Positions 48,283-60,426 of a stretch of DNA of 64,000 bases are shown piece by piece. The stretch lies in NCBI GenBank assembly GCA_964200185.2, contig CAXNAD020000004.1, positions 1 to 64,000 on the forward strand, in the 5' to 3' direction. Source of the stretch: Choristocarpus tenellus KU-1152 (lineage: Eukaryota; Phaeophyceae). Each line of letters opens with the position of its first letter. Within the stretch, counting starts at the first letter, position 1. Position numbers and translations under genes: made by a program. Below the pieces are notes generated by a model. The model searched no databases. It was not told the DNA's origin and saw only the letters and a program-made list of their open reading frames with translations.

Positions 48283-51200
48283 ATGGTTGAAAGTGATGAA
48301 GTCAGAAGGGCTTCGCACTTCCCGGAGGAACACTGGAAGCCTCGTCTACATGTAAAGTTGCGGGTGAGGGTGGTACTACTTGGCTTGGGAGGAGGTGATG
48401 GAAGTGATACTCCCTTCGTCTTACACCCTAAGATGTTGCAAAGGGTACTACGAGAAGTGCTACCGACCTATAAGGTACCCCTTATCGAGCATCGCAAGCA
48501 GGGAAGGAATCCCCTCGACATTGAGTGCGATATCTCTTATATGGTTAAGCATGCCGGGATCGACTCCAACGAAAGATACCTAGACGTCATGGCCCGCGCA
48601 GCTGTTCGTAGCAATGTTGACTATCCAAGTTTGCTTGTATCAATAGAGGGTATTTCCCAAGCAGTCGAAGCAATCGCTGAGAAAGAATCAGGAGTTCTTC
48701 CTCGTGATCAGGAGCAGATATTTGGAGATACCGACGTTACTTTGCTCGTGGCTAATCCAAACCGGGTGGAGTTAAGGAGACGTGTGGAGACCCTGGGCCT
48801 GCTCCTTCCGAACGACGACATACCGGGTGTCGGCGTTGAATACAGCTTTGCTGAACCCCTCGGCTCTCATAGCCGTGAGGGTAGTAGAGGTGGACGCACG
48901 AAAGCAAGCACATGCGCCTGTTCGTGGGTGGGTCAAGGTCGAGTCCTTGTCCTTGACCTCGGGTCTGTGGCATGTAACTTTGGAGCCGTACGGCAAGACA
49001 CCCCCCACAGCATCGTGTCGAAGAGTACCTTTCCCAGTGGAACCTCCAGTTGGGGTGAGGAGCATTGGCTGCTTTCTCGTGCACAAAGTAAATCTATTAG
49101 TTCTAGCCAAGAAGAAAGATGGGAGAAAGGAGGGACTGCTACAGGTGAGCAAACCCTAACCCGAAAGAGGACTGTATGGTTGTCGTAACTTTTTCTCTCC
49201 TTTCCAGCTTCTGTGACCAAAGGTAAGTCTTATTTCCCTGTTGTAAGACTTAGTCCTCACAGGTATCATCCCCACTTCAGCTAGCGTTGCGATGCGAACA
49301 TTGGCTGCTGCTTGTATGATCGAGCTAGACTTCGTGGGTATACATAAATTGGTACGCATGATGTAGACTTTCACAAATGTTTTATTTTGAAATATGTAGT
49401 TTATGGCATCATGTTGCTCCACATGCCCTCGCCCTTACATTCAGTACACGAGTGTAATCCATTGATATATAGTGACTCCATTGTGGTATCAATCGATTTA
49501 TCAATCCATCCATGAAGCCCTTGCCCCTATCCTTCCGATCAAGGCCCGACTATGATTACTATCAAATAGCTCAGGCTGTGCCCTGGACGGTATTGTCTGT
49601 CAGGTGGTGATATAAATGATCTGTCAGAGATTTTGAGGAATGTACAAAATTTAGGAAGCAGTGCCAATTCCGATGGAGCAGCAGTGTTTGTAGCAAAGCT
49701 GTCAAGTGTGCTTGTATCTGCAGTTCGCACTGTGTTGGTACCAGCTGTACCAGCAGTACCTTCCAGTCCAGGGAAGGTAAATGGCCATCCCATTGTCATG
49801 GTGCCAGTGCTACTGTTCAGGAGAAAAGGTGGAGATGGGGGCATGGGGGAGGCTAAAGAGGATGAGAATATCGATAGCAATATCCTTGCAGGGGTGGTGA
49901 ACATGACCCATGTGTCTGCTAGCATAAAGGCTGTGGGGCTGCCTGGCGAAGATGTGTTGACTATTGGCGGGGTGCACTTTCTGGATGAGCACCCTCAGGT
50001 GTAACCCTAACCCTACATTTTCCCAAACATTCGTTTGTAGCTTCACAAGGTATCTCAATGTAACAAGGTATCTCAATGTCTCAATGTGTGCTTTAGTCTG
50101 TGTTTCATGGATCTATGTTACCACCGTAGCCTCATGAAGGTGAAGTGTCCTTTGCACTTGGCTCTAGCTTTTCTTTCGTGTTGTAAGGGTTAGGGTTAGG
50201 GTTAGTAGAGACCATTCATGTACCATAGTAGAGACCCATTCATGTTGCAGTATTGGAGAGATTTCACAGCACCTCAGTTCAAGATATCCCGAGAAGAGGG
50301 CTGTACTTAGTGTGTGCAGCACGCATGAAAATGCCTTTTGAGCTAGACTCTGCTGTGTTTCAATGCTGATTTGGTTGTATTGCTAATAAGACCTTGTTTA
50401 AACTTTTTGTGTAAACTCCAGGTGGCAGTTGCACTTGCAAAATCAGTTAGTACTAGGGCCAGCTACATACGAAGTGAGGCTACGAGAGGATCAGAGCAAG
50501 CCCCGCACTACAAGGTACACCTTTCTATGTCTACAAGTCACTTTTTCTGCACTACTTTAAGCTCTCAACATTGCACCACCCTCCAACTTTCCTTTTTTTT
50601 CTCATGTTCAGGTTTTTATCAAGTAAGTGGGTGTAATTTTTCTCAAAAGAGTGATATATCAAGTAAGAGGGGGGTGTCATGGAGTTTTCAGGGCTACGAC
50701 CACCGCGTAGTAAATGTGCTTTGAGCACTGTGGAAGATGTTTTTAACCAACAATACATTGCATATCATTGCTACTCTTCCCTTCTACATTGTTGTTGTCA
50801 TTGCTACTTCTACAACAATATCTTTCTACATTTCTATAAGGGTGGTTGATTAACTGCATTCTAGGCATGGACATGGACATGGGCATGGGCATGGTGTATG
50901 TTGCAGAAGATTCAAAGATTTGAAAAAACTCAAAATGGTCAAAATCAACGACCCTCTCGGATGGTTTCAGTCCAAGGTGCATGTAACTTGAAGCAGTGTG
51001 AAAAAGAAAGGGCGGGGTGCTCCAGACATGGCCTGTTGGAGATACCTGTTGAATGTCTGGCAATTCAATTTGTTTTGGTAGGCACTGGTAATGCTGAATG
51101 ATGATAAAAGTCTCAAGTGCTGTTCATAAAAATAAAAAAAATGTTTTGCAGAACGATTAGACCTTGCATGCATTTTTTTTATGAATAGCACAACAGAGGA

Positions 51201-54200
51201 CATCTTATGGTTGTACTACTCTACTAATGCACTAATGTACAGCTATTGACACAAACATTGTTACATGTGCTGTAGCCACTATTTGTCGTAGTGTATTATT
51301 TCACCTTGGAAGGCAGTGCACGTTTGATACAATCACACCGCCTGGTGCGATCTTTGCTCTAGTGCTCTTTGCTGAGCTTCTTTTTTTTTGTAACAGGTAC
51401 GAGAGGAGGGTTATGTTGACAGCACAAACCTATTCATGGAGATCAAATCTGCTGGGGACACCCTGACCTCTGCATTGCTTTCTGACGCAGGAGTAGATGC
51501 TCTTGTAACACTAGACTTAGCCCTTGAGGCAGGAAAGGCGACAAAGGACATCCTTGGTACCACTGATGGTACCATTGACAAGGATAAGAACCAAGTTCTG
51601 GTGCACACTCTGCCAGTTTTTGTATTGAGTGCGACTGAGCATTCCCCACCAACGGACAGGAGAGAGGTTGTTGAGGGAGTTCAAAGTATGGGGAGGCCGG
51701 CGCACCTGTTTGACAATGATCAGGTCTTTGCTGCCCAGGAAGGGGGAGGTGTGGTTTTGGTCTTGCAGGCAGAGACCAGTACGCTGGTGCCGTTCTTTGA
51801 GGAGTCAGGGAATGGTGCCATGGACATGATTGAGATCAACCTTGAAGATGCCACATCTGGGGTGGTGGCAGGTCTTCTTACAGCCCTCCATGGACTTGCC
51901 CCCCCCCATGAGTGGTGGTCACCTGGAAGTGAGAAGATGTCGCTTGACTTTACTTGGTCTCATGGGTACCACCCCTTTGCACCATTTGGGTTTGTGAAGG
52001 GATTGCCTGGAGCACTCTTCGTGGATATTGCACACAGGAATGCTGTTGCTTCAAGTTTGGCAGTTGCAGCTTCCTCTTTGTCAAAGGCTATCGACACCCT
52101 TGACAACTTTGGTAGGTCTGCTATCCCTGGTGAGCTCCTCCTGGGGGAACAGCGTGCATCCCTATCAACAGGGGGGGGTTCAGCTAGGGCTGGATGGGGT
52201 AGTGCACTTTCAACTGCAGCAGAGGACTCAGGCATTCCTGTATCGCATGTGTATCATGTTTTGAGTGTGCAGCACTTGGTGTCTGCAACAGTTGAGAGAC
52301 TAGAAGGGGAGGCGGAGGTGCTACCAGGCAAGAGAGTGTCTGAGGCTGTAAATGTGGTTAAAGGACTGGAGAGGAGGGCGCAAGATGTGCTGCGACAGGT
52401 GAGGGATGAAGGATGAGGAATGAAGGAGCAGTTATTATCTTGTATGTTGCTTTTGGTGGTGAGGGGCTCTAATTTATTTTTCAGTGTTAATTCAGTGTCC
52501 TAGTACAGATAGTATTAGTAGTCCTTGCCAATAAATACTATTGCTGCTACTTTTTCCTTGCCATGTAGTATTATTAGTCATATTATTATTAATTTGCCAG
52601 TTGTGAGCATGAACTGCTCCTATCGCTTACCAGTTTATGGAGGAACCGCTGAGTTCAAAGTACAGTACTGATGTTGTACTAGTACTAGTACTACTAATGC
52701 ACACAAAATGCCAAAATGAGTGTAGATGGAACAATACACGTCCTCAAGACTTTAGTCATAAAGAATCATTCCTAGCAGGTGTTATAGTTGACAGGTGTTC
52801 GCCTTGGCCTAGAGTAATCCTAGCTCCAACCCTCTTTATGCAAGTTGGCACTGTCTATTTTTTTTAATGTTATATGTATAGAGGTTACACCATCTTCTTC
52901 TTCAGTCTGAGGACTAACCATCAATGGAGTATTCTTACTTTAATTCTTTACCAGTGACACATTTGGCACCGAGAGGCTCTATCTCAACTGTCTCTGTAAT
53001 GTGGACATCCTACCAAGGGTTGTGCTAAGAGTTGGAGGCTGTACCAGTTGATGAAGAAGTTCAAGATGGGTGTATCAATTAGTGTTACACATCCTCAGTA
53101 CCAATTAATGTTACACAATGTGTAGAAGTTTTATGCATATCATGTCATTGTAAAAGAGTGATCAACCGATATATATATCAAATATATATAATATATTAGA
53201 ATTAATATTTAAAAAAATTGAGCCAACACTGTACATCGAGAGGGGTGACTGCTAAATGTGCAAGTCCTGCCCGGAAGAGGATCACACAATGTGTAGAACC
53301 CATTGTCACCTGCTTTAACAAGTGGTCGTATCCACACCTATGACTTGACTGGTTATTTGAATTTTGTGACATGGGGAGACTAAGCCATATCAATCGATTT
53401 CCTCCATATCCTCATTCTTGTTATATATATACCTATGTGCCATATTCACACCTATATCCACACCTATGTATGGTGGATGAGAAAGGAAAGCACATGATTC
53501 TTAGATAATGATAATATGGAAGTTCCTTAAAAGTAATATTATTAGTAATGTTATTTAATACAATGTTACACTGTGTAATAGTGCTTTGCCCTCCCTGACT
53601 ATATGAATCATGTGCAGATACTAGTTGGTACAACTCTGAATGATGCTGTTGCTGTTGGCACCAGAACACATGCTATCAAGAGTCAAACAAGGCTCGTTAT
53701 CAAATATCTTATCAAACATCTTTCGTCGCATGTAGCGACTTGTAGCACTTTTGTTACATGTTACCATTGATTCCAATCCAACTCCACTTTATGACCCGCC
53801 GTGACATGTGATAGCAGACCCTAGCCCTAACCCTCACCTGTTAGATCAGGGTCACTCCCAGGTGCAGAATTGGTATTAACAGTACTTTAAGTATCCAAGT
53901 ACCATCTATGAAATCAAATTACTGTGAGTGGTATATGACCCTAACCCTAACCTAAGTGGAAGTGTATTACACTAATGCATAGTTTCAACACCCCCCATTT
54001 GGTCCACCTCCAGCTCTCTCCAGAATTGTTCGAGTTTTTTCTCAAAATACTTCCTCTACTACGTTGTCCTATTTTATTTTTTTATGATATCAATTACCTT
54101 GATAATTGCATTGGTGCTGTTGGTAACCTAAATTACCGTACTATTTATGGTTACAATTATAAAGGTGATGCTGTAGTGGATAGGTTCACCAACATTCACC

Positions 54201-54812
54201 ATGATCTCTTACCGTTACAACTATAAAGGTGATGCTGTAGAGGATAGGTTCACCAACATTCACCATGATCTCTTACAGTTACAACTATAAAGGTGATGCT
54301 GTAGAGGATAGGTTCACCAACATTCACCATGATCTCTTACAGTTACAACTATAAAGTTGATGCTGTAGAGGATAGGTTCACCAACATTCACCATGATCTC
54401 CCGTCTACACCTCATCCCAATGGGGCATGACCACATACATACATATGTAGACCATATGTGTACAGTCATGCCCTTTGCCTTCTACTTAAATTAGGAGTAC
54501 ATCATGTTGTATCCCAGAGACTAGGTATTCTTTCATTGCCCATCTCATCCCTCACACTGGCTGTGCTCGTCTTTCTATACTTGGGTGCGTGTGTGTCAGG
54601 TACAGCTGGCAGTGAGTGAGGATTGGGATCACCTTCAGTGCTGTCAACCGACCCTAACTGAGAGAGTTGGTAACCCTAACCCTGTGGTGCTGCATGTGTG
54701 CATTTTTGGTGCCATTCTGTTGGTAGTAGTCTATGTCACCAAGGTTGTACATTCAGTATTGGTCAGTTATGTGGGGGGTGGGACAGGGTGGGACAGACGG
54801 CGCTCCCCTTGA
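48283..54812 (+). CDS. SPOT1-like (DUF7906) membrane protein
   Basis: Resembles Arabidopsis SPOT1 (At5g58100), a secretory-pathway membrane protein needed for pollen exine; molecular activity unknown. Exons: 48283-49144, 49208-49222, 49263-49337, 49604-49998, 50422-50514, 51397-52398, 54600-54812, all phase-consistent; about 884 residues. Matching blocks: VVLLGLGGGDG near residue 40, LDIECDISYMV, RVLVLDLGSVACNFG, GYVDSTNLF, and EWWSPGSEKMSLDFTWSHGY followed by PFAPFG and AHRNAVASSLAVA. The last exon has one hydrophobic segment (VVLHVCIFGAILLVVVYVTK), a C-terminal anchor. No signal peptide follows the ATG at 48283, so a 5' exon may be missed. A possible extra exon (52974-53018, RLYLNCLCNVDILPR) also keeps phase. 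Exon 2 is only 15 nt. The family link is from memory. Confidence 0.68.
53820..53955. repeat. CCCTAA runs in the last intron of the SPOT1-like gene
   Basis: CCCTAGCCCTAACCCTCACC near 53820 and ACCCTAACCCTAACCTAAG near 53938. Confidence 0.75.
54148..54404. repeat. 64-bp tandem repeat, four copies
   Basis: Successive starts of TAGGTTCACC at 54181, 54245, 54309 and 54373 show a 64-bp unit with over 95% identity, in the last intron of the SPOT1-like gene about 200 bp before the final exon. Each unit carries AACTATAAAGGTGATGCTGT. Confidence 0.93.
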
Positions 54813-57800
54813 CGTCAACCTTGGCAATCTTAGTGTCCATAGAGTGTTTGCAAGAGTTGGTATATTAATTGAGTGCTAGTGGAGCAGAGGTGTGTAGAGT
54901 GTTAGTTGCATGCTCAAGATCATTGAAGTGCTCTCGCAGTTGTAGGTGTGGAAGTACTCTACAAAATTTTCTGTGTTAACTGTTGCCATGCCATTGGGTA
55001 GTGTCGTGGGTCGGAATTGTTCCTGAGTATTATATGTCATTAGCCAAAAAAATATTCAATTAACTGAATTCAGTACATTCCGCCTATGGGTGTGTTTATT
55101 GTGCAAGGTGAGCTGTTGTGTGAAAGATTGAGCATCACGAGGTGACCAAGAGTAAATACTGAGTGCCACAAGGAAGGTAGGTTAATAAGATTGTAGCAAA
55201 TCGTGCAGTGCAAGTAAAATATGTGCGGTAAAACAATGGACCAATCAGAAGGTTTCGATTACGATCTCGTTTTTTCGGCAATTAAACGAAGTGTTCGAAT
55301 CGTCACGATTAAAAAAACTCCACAAATGTTAAATTTCCTTTGTTAATATGTAGTCTGTGGATAATGTAGACTTGGTGTAGATTTTCAATGGTTTCAGATA
55401 CTTTGAATTAGTGATGATGCTGTATTTGGGCATTTTTGTTGGAGTATTTTTTACAGCTAGTATGGATAAGTGTTTTAGTTATCATCAAAAATAAAAGTGA
55501 TGTCTACATCATACAGGGGGCATGTCACTGTTTGCCCTGTTGACTGTGGTGTATCTCATAATAGTACTGTTGTATCCAACCCCTTTTTTACATGGGGTGC
55601 AGTCATTTGTTCTTGAAGGAACAAGAGACACATCAACATGAGCCGATTTAATGAGTAAGGGAAACATACTGGAAGGGTTATTCTTTGAGGGTAAAACCTT
55701 CTGGAGAAGCACATTTTACTATTTTTTCTGGAGGACTTCCTCTGAGCCTGCTATCATCAAACAATGGTACACTTGAAGTGTTACGCCAATCACGACTCAA
55801 ACAAAGTATGCTGGGAGAGGTCTGGCTCAAACTGCAAGCTTTCTTCCTGTGCTTGAGATGCCCCGACTTCCCCTACCTATTCCCCTGCTATTAACACATG
55901 CATGATCCTTTATTCACTCTTGCGGAGCCTCTGTCTTCCTCGCTTTTAAGGTCATTATGTGTGTTCATTTTGAACAACTTTGAAGTTGACATAAGCTGCT
56001 TGTCAGACACCCTGTTTGCACAGCTGACCCATGCTCCTCTCATTGCTGTGTACGTTGAATACTTTGGCCTGGTGGTTGTCAACTCATGTCATCTCATTCT
56101 ATTGAATCAATGTCCAATGTACTTTTTGTCTAAATATAATAATACACAAAGGCAAAAAAGCATGATAGTCTCAATCGATTACGTTGGCAGTACATGTAAC
56201 ATAAAGTGTAACCTAAGGCACAGGTAAGGGGCCAAAGTAAACCAGAGGTATCCAGGATTAGACTGATTGCATTTTATACGTGTTATTCAATATTTTTCTA
56301 TTCGTCCATATTTCTATGAATGAAGTTCTAAGCTTGGCCTGAGAGCATTTACTTCTCTATTGTTTGAAAACCTTCTGATACAATTCACAAAATATCCTAT
56401 ACATACTTTTTAAAAGCTGACTTTTGTACATATTTGTCAGCATCCATAAAATGAAACTCTGTGTACCTCTCATTTACTTTGACTGAAAGGCATTGATAGT
56501 TGTGCACAACTACTTTCATTATCACTTAAAGTTCTAATAATATGGTGCACCCACTCCAGCGGGATATTCCTTGTGAGTAAATGTTTGCTATAAATTGTGC
56601 AGAAAAACGATCCGACAAGGAGATTTGGGGTCAGAACTGACTGGACATGTGCTTGAGTGACATCTGCCTCTGTGCCCTAAATGAACAAACTGTTGGTAGT
56701 GTTTGGGCATGAGACAAAAGAGCCCCATTAAAAAGGAAAGAGCAACTAAGGGATGACCTAAAGTCTCATGAAAGTGAGCAGACAGAAGGCATTTTTTTGT
56801 CAACTTGGAGAGGTAACAATATCAGCAGCAGTCTACGAGGGACAACTCACATAAACGTCGAAGTGTCATCTCAAGTGCTCTGGAGTACTTTGGGTGATGC
56901 TTGCAGAGGCATCACCTCATTAACAGCTTCTTTCGAGGCTTCAAATTCTACCTTCCTGGAAAACTACTTTATTTTGTGTTACGGTGGATGGCACGAAACA
57001 TTAAAAATGCGCTTCTTCTCACATATTTTCATCCCTGTATCTCCTCTTTGGTCAGTGTTGACCGCCGCCTGTGGACCAATTTGTTCATGGTGATTTTGAC
57101 CCTTGCAAGGAAATCCGATCCAACATTATTCATAACCAACACAATTACCAAGACGCACTATACGCAAGATAAAGACACAAAACAAACTCAGCAGGTCGAG
57201 GGTGGTTCTTCTCCTACATGAGGAGGCCAAACACACACCACAATCCCTCTATTGTAGTTCAAGGCTATTGTTGTTGTGGATGTGCTCCTCATTGGCCATC
57301 ATGGAGTGGTGTTCCATTCCAGCCCTCTTAACATCTCGACCTCACTGGGGGATTGCAGTACTACTTGTAGTTAGCCTGCCCAATACAAGAAGAGGTCGAT
57401 GATGGAGTGGTACCGAATACAACATGCCTAGTGGACTGCTTTATGGTTCTATCTTATTACAAACAGGTTATTGTCTTGCCTGGTTGCACCAAATAGAAAA
57501 CTCCAAAGTCCTGTGAAAGGACATCACATGTCGCCTCCACAGAAATTTGATTCGAGAGGAAAGTCGTTCAAGAGTCAACACAAACAATTCAATATTTTCG
57601 ATGTAACCACTAAATATTGGCAACATTATATTTTATCGGGAAAATTACGAACAAGCAAACGAAAGAAAGAGATACAGCAGATCTAGAGATATTCCCCTGT
57701 GACAGAAGGGTAAGTACTCGCATCACCAATCCCTCAACTCTCTGCCAATCAGATTATATATACTATTACGTGCAAGATATATTCAAAGCATCAATGAGGT

Positions 57801-60426
57801 CGAAACTGATGAAACGCCATCCTCAAATCATTTTTCAACGTCATAGTCGTTTGATCCGTTTGACACTCCGCAATTGTTGGCCATCTGCAGTCCCCCAAAT
57901 CCTTATCTTCTTGTACACGCATACATAATAAGTCCTGCTACAATTTGGACAAACTGTTCGAAATGGGTAAAGCGCGAGGCACATTTTCTGAACAGGCGGG
58001 AAGGCGTGATTTAACCATGGCGCCAGCTACTGGCTCCTTCGGTGACCTACCTAGGCAAGGACGATCAACATTGCACATTCTCTTCAAGAACAATACCATA
58101 TCAAATACTATTAGTAACAAACTGCACCTCCTCTTTTCGCATGTGTGGCTCGAACAGCGCATTTAGCAATATATTTGAGGTATGAAGTGGAGTTCTAGAA
58201 TGAAGTAGACAATAACAGATTAAACCGAGCTCAACTCCCATCATTTCCACGCAATATTTGATGTCAGGGAGGATTCGAGCCATTCTCACGTTGGATCCGA
58301 CAGCAGGGATAGAGGATCCACTCTGAACGTCTTTTCGCATCTAGGCCAGGGTGCATTTGCAGATCCCTTTCAGAGGGAGGGGGCCGCCATCGTGGCTCCC
58401 AGGAACTTTTACGGACCTGCTCCGGAAAGTTTCTCCAGGTTTCATGTTCTTCCCTGGGGTAACTCTTGGTATATTGGAACAAGTCGTAGCATGGTCTTTT
58501 CTTGATTAGGCGAAACCTCGATGCTAGGGTTTAAGTGTAAGAGGTGCCACCACTGAAAATAGAGACTAGGGGTAGCTCACGTTTGAATAAATATCATCAT
58601 TCCCTCAAAAAGCAGGCCGCAAGCAAAATCCTGAAATGGTGAGGCCTCGGGCTAAGACATGGAAGTGGATGCTTCAGGGCTCAGATAGATAGGTAGGTAT
58701 TTCGATGAGCCATTTAGATCCAATGTAAGTTCTCCCTAGGGGAAAATTTACAGTGGTCGAAGAAATACTTTATGAAGGTGTATTCTGATATACTATTTTC
58801 TTGATTAGTCGTACCCTGGTAATATAAATAGTGACACCTGTGTCCTGGTAATGTTTGCCCCCTGTGTGCTTAAGATCAAACACCTTCCCACGGAAGCAGT
58901 TGGTGTGACATTATACCACGCCCATGCACACCCCAAAGTGATGAGAAATTGTGATGCCAAAAATGATGGGGTGACTATGAGTATGCCGGATACGGTTCAA
59001 ATGCCCAATAGAATATATGAGGAGCACTCACCCATGACTATGCACTGGACCTGTGCCCTCAGACAAAATCGATCTGGAGGACGGAGGTTTTTAGCCAGTG
59101 CTGGGGCACAAGCTATGGGCGAGTCCCCCATTGGAAATCAGGTATACAGTGCCCAAGCCCTCGAAGTTCAAAAGTGCTTCATAGCTTCTCATATTGAATC
59201 ATCACAGTGTGATTGATACCCTCCAGACTTCCTCCCTATCATGTCACACTCAAAGAAACATTTGATAGCAAAAATGCTCTTTGAAGGAATGTTTTTGGTA
59301 CAAAATAGTCCACACTTGACTATGAAGAGCTTGTACAAAGATAAAGAAAAAACAATCCCCTTGCTTCAGTATACTAGCAGCTTTGTGTTTTTCACCTTCA
59401 TTGGAGTACCAAGTAGTGCAACATGGGATCAGAAAAATGGTTTGGTTCAAAACAAGGATTCGATATTAGGAAATGCTCCACATTCCTAATTGAAGAATAT
59501 CTAAGTGTTCTTGTACTTTGAGGAAATTTCCTTACAACAAGAAATAGTGTACATACATTTTTGGTGCTCATACTGGCTACTGGCCCTAACCCTTCATCAG
59601 TATCATCTTCGTAAGAAAGAAAAAATTATGTTGATAACATCGAATGGGTGCATAGGAGACTGGTTGAAAATCTACTTTCAAAACCAACAGAAAGCTAAGA
59701 TTATACATTGAGCCTATAGGATGGATTGACTTTGAGCTCGTCACCACTCCTTCAATCTCACTACACTATACACTATGCCTATACTCGGTAGTAGATAGTC
59801 ACCTCTCATACATAGGAGTAAATATTTTTGTTTTGTGCGAAAATAACGGCAATGAGTTCAACCCTACCCTAACCCTAAGCAAGATACACACTATACTGAG
59901 TAGACATAATGACGCCTGGTCCTGCTACTACAGGTGTACAACCAATACGTGCAGCTATTACATGATATGTAACTCAGTGTAAATATAGCCGGCACTTCAA
60001 AGTAGTTCTCAGTAAATACAATTATTACTTGAAGTATTATTCATTATTATATCTACTAATTTTTTCTCAGGAGTACATATTCTAGGGGTGCATGTATGAC
60101 TTGGGGCTTTGGCTCATCAGACCGAAAACAATGTGTATGCTCATCAGGGTATTGCTACTCAATTGTGCCAATGGCTCCCACTAACCTCCCTACAAGGTAG
60201 TGTTCCTAAAGAACAAGAGGAAAGAGGTACCGGGAGTGTTCACTGGATTGAGAAAAATCAAAATAGTACTCAAGGACATGATCACACCGTATTCCTATAC
60301 GTCAGATTGATACACATTACCTCATCATATATGTGTGTATGTGTGTGTTTTGTAATGTTTTTATCAGACTATCTCAACACACATGAGAGGACACAGCTGG
60401 GGGGGTGGTCTATCCTCTTCTGTCAG
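54813..60426. other. No recognised gene; scattered open frames
   Basis: Five to six kb with no gene I can name. Stretches with coding-like composition on the plus strand: 55685-55894 (VKPSGEAHFTIFSGGLPLSL), 56797-57221 in two frames, 57962-58060 (MGKARGTFSEQAGRRDLTMA) and 59063-59141 (NRSGGRRFLASAGAQAMGES ending CAG|GTATAC). The last two may be upstream exons of the SPIRAL1/JPT-like gene but phase does not join directly to its known exons. One CCCTAA run lies near 59860. Confidence 0.35.

Noticed and set aside
48782-49159. 125-codon plus-strand frame overlapping the SPOT1-like first exon
   Set aside because: It looked protein-like, but the other frame over the same bases contains RVLVLDLGSVACNFG, which matches the family, and joins the next exon in phase.
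48752-49220. Several minus-strand open frames of 95-126 codons
   Set aside because: They are shadows of the GC-richer SPOT1-like exon.
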